Below are positions 51,051-58,770 of a stretch of 64,000 nt of DNA, piece after piece. The DNA lies in assembly GCF_036226525.1 (NCBI RefSeq), contig NZ_CP108487.1, forward strand, positions 8,308,001 to 8,372,000, read 5' to 3'. How positions within the stretch are numbered: position 1 is the first letter of the stretch; each line of letters begins with the position of its first letter. Source of the stretch: Kribbella sp. NBC_01245 (GTDB taxonomy: Bacteria; Actinomycetota; Actinomycetes; Propionibacteriales; Kribbellaceae). The notes below the pieces were generated by a model that saw only the letters and a program-made list of their open reading frames with translations, had not been told where the DNA came from and did no database searches. Made by a program: the position numbers and the translations under genes.

Positions 51051-52235
51051 CTGTGGATCACGCCGAAGATCTTCGATGATCTGACCGATCCGTTGCCAGC
51101 GATCGAGGCGTTCTTCGAGCATCACCGCGACTGGGGGACCGCGCTCACGATCGTGTTATGCGCGTCGAACGGCGACCACGTGCTGAACTACGCCGGGCCT
51201 TCGCATCGCGACGACGTGTTCGACTGGGCCCGGTACAACTGCTTCGCCGCCGTACCGGGGGAGACCGCGGGAGCGACGACCCGGCGGCACAACGCGGACT
51301 GGCTCAACCGCGTCCGCGAAGGCGGTGAGCGCTCGGCCAACCCGTATTCGGCCGGCCCGATGTTCACGCTTTCGGAACAGCCGATGGACTACCGCGTCCT
51401 CGCCGGGATCTACGCCGCCATCCGTACCGTCGCCGCCCGCCGCGGGGTCGACGTACGGCTGCTCGAGTATTTGGAACCCGGGCCCGAGTTCTGCCACAGC
51501 ATCTGGAAGACCTCGCGCCATCCGGAGGTCGCCTCAGCAGCAGCAGACGCCGGCGGCCACATCATCCCGGGCGTCATCGACGTGACTTTGCCGCTAGCTG
51601 CCGACCCCCATCAATACGCCGCCTATCCAACGGGGATTCCGGCCGGGCTGCTCGCGGGAGATTTCGTAGCCGCCCAAACAGCCGCATTCGTTGAGGATTT
51701 CGGCCTGGACGGCATCCTGCTGGGCAACCAGTTCGGCCTGGTCGGATTCTGGGATCCCGCCCAGGCACCTCCGTTGACTCCGTCAAGGGCGCAGGGGATC
51801 GAGCGGTTCTTCGTTGCCATGCGCAAGCAACTCGGCGACCGGGCGCTCTACTGGATGGACACGTACTGGCGGGCCGAGGTCGAGCGCACGGTGTGGGGAA
51901 TGACCGACACCTGCTACGGCACGCTCGACGCGATCATCGTCTCCACTTTCGCCGTACTGGTGGAACGCACCGAGATCGTGCCGAACCTGCGCAGTAAGGC
52001 CGCGCTGAACGGCCCGCGGGTGCTGCTCGGCCTCGATTTCGTCGATCCCTGGTACTGGTATCGCACCCACCTGGACGATCGTCGCACCTACGCCTATCAA
52101 CGCGAGGTGCTCGCGGCCGAGTCCGCCCTCATCGACGGCGTGACCTTCTTCGCCAACGACACCTTCGGTCACTTCGTCCCGCCCGGTCCGCTCCGGGAGA
52201 CCCTCGACGTCCTGAGTTTGGAGAACACCCAGTGA
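51033..52235 (+). CDS. Unrecognised glycoside-hydrolase-like barrel protein in the aldarate operon
   Basis: 400 residues from ATG 51033 (MTAEVCLWITPKIFDDLTDP). No family named with confidence. Features: HRDWGTALTIVLCASNGDHV, LLEYLEPGPEFCHSIWKTSR, GLDGILLGNQFGLVGFWDP, LYWMDTYWRAEVERTVWG, and LGLDFVDPWYWYRTHLDDRR: aromatic-rich strands with acidic ends typical of sugar-binding TIM barrels. Cytosolic. Coupled by ATGA to the preceding mini-ORF and by GTGA to the garR-like gene. It might be a hydrolase that releases a uronic acid for Udh/GudD (inference). Confidence 0.75.
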   Translation: MTAEVCLWITPKIFDDLTDPLPAIEAFFEHHRDWGTALTIVLCASNGDHVLNYAGPSHRDDVFDWARYNCFAAVPGETAGATTRRHNADWLNRVREGGERSANPYSAGPMFTLSEQPMDYRVLAGIYAAIRTVAARRGVDVRLLEYLEPGPEFCHSIWKTSRHPEVASAAADAGGHIIPGVIDVTLPLAADPHQYAAYPTGIPAGLLAGDFVAAQTAAFVEDFGLDGILLGNQFGLVGFWDPAQAPPLTPSRAQGIERFFVAMRKQLGDRALYWMDTYWRAEVERTVWGMTDTCYGTLDAIIVSTFAVLVERTEIVPNLRSKAALNGPRVLLGLDFVDPWYWYRTHLDDRRTYAYQREVLAAESALIDGVTFFANDTFGHFVPPGPLRETLDVLSLENTQ

Positions 52236-53119
52236 CACGTATCGCCTTCATCGGTCTCGGCATCATGGGGTTGCCGATGGCAACTAACCTGCTCGCCGCC
52301 GGGTACGACGTCCGCGCCTACAACCGCAGTCCGCGTCCGGGCTATGAAGGGGAGCTGGCCTCGTCGGTCGCCGAGGCGGTCCAGGACGCCGAGGTGATCA
52401 TCACGATGCTGCCCGATTCCCCGGACGTCTCGTCCGTCGTCCTCGGTTCCGACGGCGTTCTCGCATCAGCCGCACCGGGCGCACTCCTGATCGACATGAG
52501 CAGCATCTCGCCAGCCACGGCTCGGTCGATCGCCGCGGCCGGCGCCGACGTCGGCGTAGGGGTGCTCGATGCGCCAGTCAGCGGCGGCGAGCAAGGCGCG
52601 ATCGAGGCGACGCTGTCGATCATGGTCGGCGGTGCGGCGGATGACGTGGCGGCGGCCCGTCCGATCCTGGAGACCGTCGGCAAAACCGTCGTGCACGTCG
52701 GCCCGGCCGGTTCTGGCCAGACCGTGAAGGCCGCCAACCAGCTGATCGTGGCCGGCACCATCGAACTCGTCGCCGAGGCCCTGACCTTCCTGGACGCCCA
52801 TTCGGTCGACCTCGAGCCGGCCGTCGAGGTGCTCGCGGGCGGTCTCGCCGGGAACCGCATCCTCGATCGCAAGGCGGCAGGCATGATCGCGCACGAGTTC
52901 GCGCCCGGCTTCCGGATCGACCTGCACCACAAGGATCTCGGCATCGTCACCGACTCCGCCCGCGACGCCGGCGTGGTCATCCCGCTCGGCGCGCTGGTCG
53001 CCCAGCTGATGGCCTCCGCTCGCGCTCGCGGCCTCGGCGACCTGGACCACTCGGCCCTACTCCTCGGCGTCGAAGCCCTCTCGGGCCGCGGCCAGAACGG
53101 CACTGCAGCGACCGAGTAG
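52232..53119 (+). CDS. garR: 2-hydroxy-3-oxopropionate (tartronate semialdehyde) reductase-like protein
   Basis: 295 residues from GTG 52232. Beta-hydroxyacid dehydrogenase family: FIGLGIMGLPMATNLLAAGY (NADH), LIDMSSISPATARSIAAAGA, LDAPVSGGEQGAIEATLSIM, GPAGSGQTVKAANQLIVAGT with the catalytic Lys, and FRIDLHHKDLGIV. In aldarate catabolism GarR reduces tartronate semialdehyde to glycerate after the aldolase step; the operon context supports this over 3-hydroxyisobutyrate dehydrogenase. No aldolase gene (garL) is seen in the window. Confidence 0.88.
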   Translation: MTRIAFIGLGIMGLPMATNLLAAGYDVRAYNRSPRPGYEGELASSVAEAVQDAEVIITMLPDSPDVSSVVLGSDGVLASAAPGALLIDMSSISPATARSIAAAGADVGVGVLDAPVSGGEQGAIEATLSIMVGGAADDVAAARPILETVGKTVVHVGPAGSGQTVKAANQLIVAGTIELVAEALTFLDAHSVDLEPAVEVLAGGLAGNRILDRKAAGMIAHEFAPGFRIDLHHKDLGIVTDSARDAGVVIPLGALVAQLMASARARGLGDLDHSALLLGVEALSGRGQNGTAATE

Positions 53120-53512
53120 CGCCAGCAGCGTGGCCCTCTCGTCGGCGTCGAACTCCGCCGCGAGGGCCCGCTCCACCTTCGTCGCCCTCTTGTCGGCGGC
53201 GTCGAGCGCCTGCTGCCCGGCGGGCGTCAGCCGGGTCTCGATCACGTGCCGGTGGAACGGATGCGGCGTGCGCTCGATCAGGTCGCCCGCCTCGAGATTG
53301 CGCAGGATCGTCGTCATCGTCTGCGGCGTGACCAGACACCGCCGCGCGAGCTCCGCGCCGGAGATGCCGGGCTGCTCCTCGAGCACAAAAAGCGCCGCAT
53401 ACTGCGCGACGGTCACGCCGGCGGGCTTGACCGCGGCCGCCTTCGCTACGACCAATTCCTGCTCGACGCGCTTGAGGTGACCCCCGATGCGCTCCTCGAA
53501 TGACATCCGCAT
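53057..53512 (-). CDS. MarR-family transcriptional regulator
   Basis: 151 residues from ATG 53512 (ATG 53506 also possible). Winged helix: VTVAQYAALFVLEEQPGISG, RRCLVTPQTMTTILRNLEAG (recognition) and HPFHRHVIETRLTPAG (wing). Its 3' end overlaps the garR-like gene by 63 bases on the opposite strand, and it diverges from the secreted lactonase-like gene across 76 bp, its probable target along with itself. Confidence 0.88.
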   Translation of the reverse strand: MRMSFEERIGGHLKRVEQELVVAKAAAVKPAGVTVAQYAALFVLEEQPGISGAELARRCLVTPQTMTTILRNLEAGDLIERTPHPFHRHVIETRLTPAGQQALDAADKRATKVERALAAEFDADERATLLALLGRCSAVLAAAREGFDAEE

Positions 53513-53531
53513 GAGCTCGATTGTATGACGA

Positions 53532-53560
53532 TTGACAACCATCAGTGCTCTGATTACTCT
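53532..53560 (+). promoter_or_regulatory. Promoter of the secreted lactonase-like gene
   Basis: TTGACA (53532-53537), 17 bases, TACTCT (53555-53560), 28 bases before the ATG at 53589. It lies in the divergent gap with the MarR gene. Confidence 0.55.
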
Positions 53561-53588
53561 CAGCCTTCTTGTCACTATGGGAGGTCTT

Positions 53589-54581
53589 ATGGTTCTCCGG
53601 TCACTCATGACCGTTGTCGTCCTGGTCTCGACCCTTCTCGCTCCTTCTCCGGCCGCCGCTGAGGCCAAAGCTGAGGTCGTCGCTTCGTCGATGCCGGCGG
53701 TCATCCAAACCACTTCGCCGCGGCTCCACCCCGAGGGCATCGCGTGGGATCCCACCCGGCAGGCGTTCCTGGTCAGCTCGATCACGCACGGCACGGTCTC
53801 CGTCGTCGACCGAGCCGGTCGCACCCGCACCCTGGTCTCGGACCCGCACCTGATCTCGACGTTCGGCATCCACGTCGACGCTCGCCGCAGCCGCGTCCTC
53901 GTGACGTACGGCGATATGGGCGTGGCGGACCGATCCACCCCGGAGACGGCGTTCACGCGCTCGGGCGTCGGCATCTACGACCTGCGCACCGGCCGGCTCT
54001 TGCACCGAGTCGACCTCAACACCGCACAGCTCAACCCGAACGGCGGCCGCCACGCCGCCAACGACCTGGCGATCGATGCCCTGGGCAACGCCTACGTCAC
54101 CGACCCCGCAGGTGATGCTGTCTACCGGATCACGGTGGCCGGCAAGGCCTCGGTGCTCGTCCGCGACGCCCAGCTCGCCAGCCCGACGATCGGCCTGAAC
54201 GGGATCGCCTGGCACCCCGCCGGGTATCTCCTGGCCATGCGGTACGACACCGGCCAGCTCTTCCGCATCACCACCGCCGGCCACTTCCGCGAGGTCCCGA
54301 CCGGCCAGTCCCTTGCCGGTGCCGACGGCCTCGCCTTTGGCCGGAATGGCCTGTACGTCGTGACGAACCACCTCGCCGCTCCGTCGGGAGTCGAGGCCGT
54401 CACGGTATTGCGTAGCGCCGACGGCTTCCGCACCGCTCGCGCTGTCCGTCGTACGCCGTGGCCGGTGAAGGCGCCGACCACGATCGCCCTCACGCCGTAC
54501 GGCGGCTATGTGGTGTCGGGCAATCTGGATCTACTCCTGGCGGGCACTCCGTCGGACGAATTCACCCTGCGCCGAGTCTGA
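53589..54581 (+). CDS. Secreted SMP-30/gluconolactonase-like beta-propeller protein
   Basis: 330 residues from ATG 53589 behind GGGAGG. Signal peptide VLRSLMTVVVLVSTLLAPSP, cleaved near AAA. Propeller motifs: LHPEGIAWDPTRQAFLVSSI, STFGIHVDARRSRVLVTYGD, NDLAIDALGNAYVTDPAGDA (the metal-site NxxxD...GNxYxTD signature of SMP-30), GLNGIAWHPAGYLLAMRYDT and GADGLAFGRNGLYVVTNHLA. Extracellular lactonase- or esterase-like role. Controlled probably by the divergent MarR protein. Confidence 0.85.
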   Translation: MVLRSLMTVVVLVSTLLAPSPAAAEAKAEVVASSMPAVIQTTSPRLHPEGIAWDPTRQAFLVSSITHGTVSVVDRAGRTRTLVSDPHLISTFGIHVDARRSRVLVTYGDMGVADRSTPETAFTRSGVGIYDLRTGRLLHRVDLNTAQLNPNGGRHAANDLAIDALGNAYVTDPAGDAVYRITVAGKASVLVRDAQLASPTIGLNGIAWHPAGYLLAMRYDTGQLFRITTAGHFREVPTGQSLAGADGLAFGRNGLYVVTNHLAAPSGVEAVTVLRSADGFRTARAVRRTPWPVKAPTTIALTPYGGYVVSGNLDLLLAGTPSDEFTLRRV

Positions 54582-54625
54582 CCTCTCGTTCCGACGCCCC
54601 GACGCGCATTGACGACCGCGCGCAG

Positions 54626-54682
54626 CTTCCTGAGCGGACTGGACGTTTTTCGGCCCGGAAAACGTCCAGTCCGCTCGGGAAG
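54626..54682. repeat. Repeat family R3, copy 2 (57-bp hairpin)
   Basis: Arms 54626-54651 and 54657-54682 around a 5-base loop (GGACTGGACGTTTT core). Reverse orientation relative to 45977-46033, with matching flanks. It opens a 649-base gene-free region (54582-55230). Next to it TGGCACGCGAACCC occurs twice (about 54714 and 54733, one leading mismatch). Confidence 0.75.
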
Positions 54683-54816
54683 CGCCCCGAATTCGGTCTA
54701 TTCGGCACGCGAACCCAGGAGTTGGCACGCGAACCCCCTCCACGTCCGGTCCGCGCGACGGCTTGCGGGACGCGCGGGCGCCGACACAACGGGAGACGTC
54801 CGACCCGGTCATACCT

Positions 54817-54955
54817 CACCCGTCCCCTGAGATAGCCCGCCGTACTTGGTGGACCCGGGCCGGGTCAAGGGCGCGCATGCGTCGGCGCTAGCCGATGAAA
54901 CCCTTGACGCGGACCGGGTCCACCTGACAATTCGGAAGAGCTCAGGGGACGGGTG
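54817..54955 (+). repeat. Repeat family R2, copy 2: intact 139-bp element with 15-bp end repeats
   Basis: End repeats CACCCGTCCCCTGAG (54817-54831) and CTCAGGGGACGGGTG (54941-54955) are perfect inverted copies. Main stem 54848-54871 with 54901-54924 pairs at 22 of 24 positions; inner hairpin TCGGC-GCTA-GCCGA. A small stem CCTGA...TCAGG precedes the right end. It is the reference for defining the IS110 insertion at 44164. Confidence 0.85.
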
Positions 54956-55000
54956 CAACCAACACAACCCGGGCCGAAGTCCGTACCTGGCAAGCGATTA

Positions 55001-55087
55001 GCGTTGATTCGTCCGAATCCGCCCGCCTACGCCGGTGACCAATCGACCCGCCGCGGAATGGGCGAGCGGATACAGACCAATCAACGC
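55001..55087. repeat. Repeat family R5, copy 2 (hairpin)
   Basis: Arms 55001-55022 and 55066-55087 pair at 19 of 22 positions. It shares loop and outer motifs with 1337-1426 and, as there, is followed by short tandem repeats. Confidence 0.6.
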
Positions 55088-55160
55088 AGCCCAAAAGGTC
55101 TGAGCGCAGCCCAAAAGGTCTGAGCGCAGCCCAAAAGGTCTGAGCGCAGGCCAAAAGGTC
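55086..55160 (+). repeat. 20-bp tandem array, about 3.8 units
   Basis: GCAGCCCAAAAGGTCTGAGC is repeated exactly at 55086, 55106 and 55126, with a variant unit from 55146. It ends immediately before the first ECF42-type promoter. Confidence 0.85.
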
Positions 55161-55165
55161 TGGTC

Positions 55166-55194
55166 TGTCGATCTGGCCGTTGCTTGTTCGTCGG
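55166..55194 (+). promoter_or_regulatory. ECF42-type promoter 1
   Basis: TGTCGAT (55166-55172), 16 bases, CGTCGG (55189-55194). Same elements and spacing as the promoter at 55575. TGTCGA at -35 with CGWC at -10 is the published ECF42 signature. It lies 36 bp before the first DGPF gene. Confidence 0.72.
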
Positions 55195-55230
55195 ATAGGC
55201 GTCAGGTTTCCCGATGCGGAGGAGTGGTCG

Positions 55231-55557
55231 ATGGGTAAGTACATGTTCTCGTTGTATGAGGCGGCGGATTGGATGGATCAGGCGTCCGAGCAGGAGTGGC
55301 AGGACGCGATGCGGGCGCATGAGCAGTTCGCCGCGGCGGTCAAGGCGGCCGGGGCTGAGGTGGTCAGTGGTGAGGGGCTGGCCAAGATCACCACCGCGAC
55401 CACGGTCGCGGACGGCGTGGTGACGGATGGGCCCTACTTGCCGTCTTCGGACGTGCTGGGCGGGTTCTACGTGATCGAGTGCGCCGATCTGGACGCGGCA
55501 CTCGCGCTGGCGAAGGTCTGTCCGTCGCCCGCGGTCGAAGTACGGCCGACGCTATAA
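55231..55557 (+). CDS. DGPF/YCII-family protein 1
   Basis: 108 residues from ATG 55231 with GGAGG upstream. Dimeric alpha/beta YCII fold: MGKYMFSLYEAADWMDQASE, FAAAVKAAGAEVVSGEGLAK, then VVTDGPYLPSSDVLGGFYVI, where the DGPF motif reads DGPY. Function of DGPF proteins is unknown; they are constant neighbours and targets of ECF42 sigma factors. Preceded by its own ECF42-type promoter. Confidence 0.88.
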   Translation: MGKYMFSLYEAADWMDQASEQEWQDAMRAHEQFAAAVKAAGAEVVSGEGLAKITTATTVADGVVTDGPYLPSSDVLGGFYVIECADLDAALALAKVCPSPAVEVRPTL

Positions 55558-55574
55558 AACTAGTTCGGGTGTGT

Positions 55575-55603
55575 TGTCGATTCCCCTGATGGTCGTTCGT
55601 CGG
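55575..55603 (+). promoter_or_regulatory. ECF42-type promoter 2
   Basis: TGTCGAT (55575-55581), 16 bases, CGTCGG (55598-55603), 35 bp before the second DGPF gene. Identical boxes and spacing to promoter 1, while the spacers differ. Confidence 0.75.
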
Positions 55604-55638
55604 GAAGATGTCAGAAGACCCGAGAGAGGGAGCCAGTC

Positions 55639-56004
55639 ATGGCGCAATACATGTTCATGCTGTTCGACTCGGAGGAGTGGTACGACCAGATCACTCCCGA
55701 GCAGTGGGAGAGCACGATGAAGTTGCACAACGATTTCTCGGCGGCGGTGGAGGCGGCGGGAGCCAGCATCACCGGTGGTGCCGCCCTGGAGCGCTCGTCG
55801 ACGGCGACGACCGTGCGGCAGCCGGACGGAAACGCGCTGGTCACCGATGGTCCGTTCATCGAGACCAAGGAGGCGCTCGGCGGCTTCTACCTGATCGAGT
55901 GCCGCGACATGGAGCAGGCGCTCGAGCTGGCCAAGCTCTGCCCGTCGGGCAACATCGAGGTCCGCCCGGTGATGGACACGTCGAGCGAGACCCCGCCGGA
56001 GTGA
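55639..56004 (+). CDS. DGPF/YCII-family protein 2
   Basis: 121 residues from ATG 55639. AQYMFMLFDSEEWYDQITPE, FSAAVEAAGASITGGAALER and VTDGPFIETKEALGGFYLIE contain the exact DGPF motif and the conserved ETKE. Its stop overlaps the sigma gene start by one base (TGATG), so dose-coupled translation with the sigma factor is likely. Confidence 0.93.
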   Translation: MAQYMFMLFDSEEWYDQITPEQWESTMKLHNDFSAAVEAAGASITGGAALERSSTATTVRQPDGNALVTDGPFIETKEALGGFYLIECRDMEQALELAKLCPSGNIEVRPVMDTSSETPPE

Positions 56005-57230
56005 TGCCCGGCGCGCGGGATGTCGCGCGCTTGGTGGACGAGGCGCACCGCGGGCACTGGTCCGCGGTGCTGGCCTCGACCGTGCGGCTCACCCGGGACA
56101 TCGATCTGGCCGAGGACTGTGCGCAGGACGCCTTCGTCCAGGCGCTGCGGACCTGGCCCGACGGCATCCCGGACAACCCGGCCGCCTGGCTGACCACCGT
56201 CGCGCGGCGGCTGGCCCTGGATCGGCTGCGGCGCGAGACAACGTTGCGCCGCAAGTTGCCGATGCTGATCGAGGACGCCGACCCCGATCCGGATGGTGAG
56301 CGCCCAACCGATCCGCTCCGGCTCGTCTTCACCTGTTGTCACCCGGCCCTGGCGCGCGAGTCCCAGATCGCGTTGACCCTGCGGCTGATCTGCGGTCTGA
56401 CCACGCGCGAGGTGGCCGCCGGTCTGCTGGTGCCGGAGCCGACCGTGGCCGCGCGGATCACCCGGGCCAAAAAGAAGATCAGCGCCGCGGGCATCCCGTA
56501 TCGCATCCCGGCCGACGCCGAACTCCCCGAGCGCCTGGACGCCGTACTCACCGTGGTGCATCTCGTTTACACCGCCGGCCATGTCGCCGCCGGGCCCGAT
56601 CTGACCCGGGCCGATCTGACCGGGCGCGCGATCGACCTCGCTCGCATGCTGGTCCGCCTGATGCCGGCCGAGCCCGAGCCGCAGGCCTTGCTCGGGTTGT
56701 TGCTGATGACCGAGGCGCGTGGTGATGCGCGAGTTAGCGAGGACGGCGAGCTGGTATTGCTGGCCGACCAGAACCGCTCCCGCTGGGATGCGCGTTTGCT
56801 GGCGGAAGGCATCGCCCGCGCAACGGCTGCGTTGAATGCCGGCCAAGGGCGCTTCGCGTTGCAGGCGGCCGTCGCGGGACTGCACGTCACCGCCCGGTCG
56901 TGGCAGGAGACGGATTGGCCTGCCGTGGTTCGGATGTACGACGCGATGATGGCGCTCTGGCCCACCCCGATCGTCGCGCTCAACCGGGCGGCCGCGCGCA
57001 GCCTGGTGCCGGATGCGGATCTGGTCGCGGTCTTGGCCGAACTCGATGGGCTGGCGTCCTCGCCTGCGCTGAAGGCGTACGCCTATCTGCCGGCGACGCG
57101 GGCCGACGTACTGAATCGGCTGGGGCGTGCGGAGGAGGCGGCAGCCGCGTACCAGGAGGCTATCGATCTCACCGCGAACGAGGCGGAACGGCGGTTCCTG
57201 CTCCGCCGGCGTGCTTCACTTTCGCCATGA
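56004..57230 (+). CDS. ECF42-type sigma factor with TPR-like C-terminal domain
   Basis: 408 residues from ATG 56004. Sigma region 2: STVRLTRDIDLAEDCAQDAF, TVARRLALDRLRRETTLRRK. Region 4: ALTLRLICGLTTREVAAGLL, VPEPTVAARITRAKKKI. The extra ~220 residues (AVLTVVHLVYTAGHVAAGPD, EPEPQALLGLLLMTEARGDA, IVALNRAAARSLVPDADLVA, TRADVLNRLGRAEEAAAAYQ) are the helical TPR-like extension that defines ECF42 and replaces an anti-sigma factor. It probably drives the two promoters upstream, giving positive autoregulation through readthrough. Confidence 0.93.
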   Translation: MPGARDVARLVDEAHRGHWSAVLASTVRLTRDIDLAEDCAQDAFVQALRTWPDGIPDNPAAWLTTVARRLALDRLRRETTLRRKLPMLIEDADPDPDGERPTDPLRLVFTCCHPALARESQIALTLRLICGLTTREVAAGLLVPEPTVAARITRAKKKISAAGIPYRIPADAELPERLDAVLTVVHLVYTAGHVAAGPDLTRADLTGRAIDLARMLVRLMPAEPEPQALLGLLLMTEARGDARVSEDGELVLLADQNRSRWDARLLAEGIARATAALNAGQGRFALQAAVAGLHVTARSWQETDWPAVVRMYDAMMALWPTPIVALNRAAARSLVPDADLVAVLAELDGLASSPALKAYAYLPATRADVLNRLGRAEEAAAAYQEAIDLTANEAERRFLLRRRASLSP

Positions 57231-57634
57231 GCTACGGTCCTCCCGGTCCTGGTGCCGGTCCTGTTCCACCCCGGCCGCTGTCCGCGTCCGAGGAGCGGAA
57301 CTGGGCCCTCGCCTCGCATATCGGCACGCTGGTCGCCGCCTGGCTGGCGATGGGCTTTCTCTGTCCGCTGGTGATCTGGCTGATCTTCCGCGAGCGGTCG
57401 GAGTTCGTCCGGCGGCATGCGCTGGACTCGCTGAACTTCCAGATCAGCCTGCTGATCTACAGCGCGGTGGGCGTCATCCTGTCGATCGTGACGTTCGGGC
57501 TCGGCGCGATCGTCGTCATTCCCGTCGCGGCCGTGGTCGCCGTTGTCGCGCTCGTCTTCATCATCCTCGCGACGATCGCGGCAGCCGACGGCCGCGAGTA
57601 CCGGTACCCGCTGACGATCCGCTTGGTGCACTGA
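57227..57634 (+). CDS. DUF4870 membrane protein
   Basis: 135 residues from ATG 57227, overlapping the sigma stop by four bases. Pro-rich N-terminus, then three hydrophobic stretches (HIGTLVAAWLAMGFLCPLVI, ISLLIYSAVGVILSIVTFGL, VIPVAAVVAVVALVFIILAT) with FVRRHALDSLNFQ and REYRYPLTIRLV, the DUF4870 (Tic20-like) landmarks. Function unknown; last gene of the ECF42 operon. Confidence 0.9.
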   Translation: MSYGPPGPGAGPVPPRPLSASEERNWALASHIGTLVAAWLAMGFLCPLVIWLIFRERSEFVRRHALDSLNFQISLLIYSAVGVILSIVTFGLGAIVVIPVAAVVAVVALVFIILATIAAADGREYRYPLTIRLVH

Positions 57635-57640
57635 CGGGTA

Positions 57641-58666
57641 TTACTCCGGGTTGCCGTCGCGGAGTTGGTGCAGGCGGTTCGGCTCGGCCAGTACGCGCGG
57701 AAGGCGTCGTTCGTTCAGGGGTGATACGAGGCCTTTGAGGTCTTCGGCGTTGTACCAGTCGGCCTTGAGGATCTCCCGGCCGTCCGGCTGGAGCTGTTCG
57801 AGCAGCTCGGGCGGATGCACGCCGCCGTCGTACAGGATCTCGATCGCGTCGCCCCAGCCCTGCCACGGCGGCAGCCAGTCGATCGCGACGACCTGGCCGA
57901 CGGGTAGTTCCATGCCGAGTTCTTCCACCACCTCGCGACGGGCGCCGGCGGCCGGGTCCTCGTTCGGCTCGACCACGCCGCCCGGGAGTTCCAGGTCGCG
58001 CTTGAAGCCGGTGGTGCAGAGCAGAATCCGGTTGGCGGTGTCCCGGACGACCACGTGCGCGATGACGCGTTTCTTCGGCAGCAGCGTGTCCATCTGGGCA
58101 GTCCAGCCGGGGAGCGTGTCCGGCGCCGGGTCGTCCTTCTGCAGGCCGAAGACCAGCATGTCGCGCCTGGCGCCTTGGAGGGTCGCCGAGCCGCGTAGAC
58201 GTCCCTCGCGCCTCAAGCCGGCACGGACGGCCACTGCGATCGAGGCCCGGTTCTCGGCGTCCACCTCGGCGTGAACCCGGTCGAGCCCGAGCTCACCGAA
58301 GGCGTACACCGTGAGCATCCGGACGGCGCGAGGCGCGATCCGGCGGCCGCGATACGGCTCGTACGTCGTCCAGGACAGCTCGCCGACCCCGGGCGCGGTC
58401 TGCCGGACCTCGACGTTGCCGGCCGGCCCGGTCTCGCCCTCGAGCTCGATCACAAAGTTCACCGTGGACCGGTTCTCGTCGTACAGCCGGTGCCAGCGCT
58501 CGACCGCGTCCGCGAGGCCCTCCCGGGGCGGCAGGCCCTCGAAGTCGAACCAGCGCGAGATCTCGTCATCGGCCAGGCCGTGCGCGATGTCGATATCGTC
58601 CTCACGCCACGGGCGCAGCGTGATCTCGCCATCGGTCAGGGTCGGCTGCGGCGGTACGGCGGTCAC
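57641..58666 (-). CDS. GNAT acetyltransferase fused to a Nudix hydrolase
   Basis: 341 residues. Residues 10-180: RimJ/RimL-type GNAT fold (ITLRPWREDDIDIAHGLADD, WTTYEPYRGRRIAPRAVRML, VDAENRASIAVAVRAGLRRE with acetyl-CoA and acceptor-loop motifs). Residues 200-335: Nudix domain, box GGVVEPNEDPAAGARREVVE then ELGM. The two-domain fusion suggests an enzyme acting on the same nucleotide-linked or aminoacyl substrate, or a detoxifier. Monocistronic, convergent with the DUF4870 gene. Confidence 0.87.
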   Translation of the reverse strand: MTAVPPQPTLTDGEITLRPWREDDIDIAHGLADDEISRWFDFEGLPPREGLADAVERWHRLYDENRSTVNFVIELEGETGPAGNVEVRQTAPGVGELSWTTYEPYRGRRIAPRAVRMLTVYAFGELGLDRVHAEVDAENRASIAVAVRAGLRREGRLRGSATLQGARRDMLVFGLQKDDPAPDTLPGWTAQMDTLLPKKRVIAHVVVRDTANRILLCTTGFKRDLELPGGVVEPNEDPAAGARREVVEELGMELPVGQVVAIDWLPPWQGWGDAIEILYDGGVHPPELLEQLQPDGREILKADWYNAEDLKGLVSPLNERRLPRVLAEPNRLHQLRDGNPE

Positions 58667-58716
58667 GCCCGAACGCTACCCCAGCGTCGGTAAGGGGTCG
58701 CCGGGTGTCTGGCCTC

Positions 58717-58747
58717 GCAACTTTGCCGGTCTGGTGTGCATCGTGAT
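58717..58747 (+). promoter_or_regulatory. Shared promoter-like motif before paralogue 1
   Basis: CAACTTT, then GCATCGT with exactly 20 bases between AAC and CGT. The same boxes and spacing precede paralogue 2 (60098-60125). Looks like an ECF-class promoter (AAC at -35, CGT at -10), but the spacing is longer than usual. Confidence 0.45.
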
Positions 58748-58770
58748 CTATAACTGGATCGAGGAGAACC

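Noticed and set aside
55086..55160. CRISPR array
   Set aside because: Units are directly contiguous with no spacers; no cas genes.
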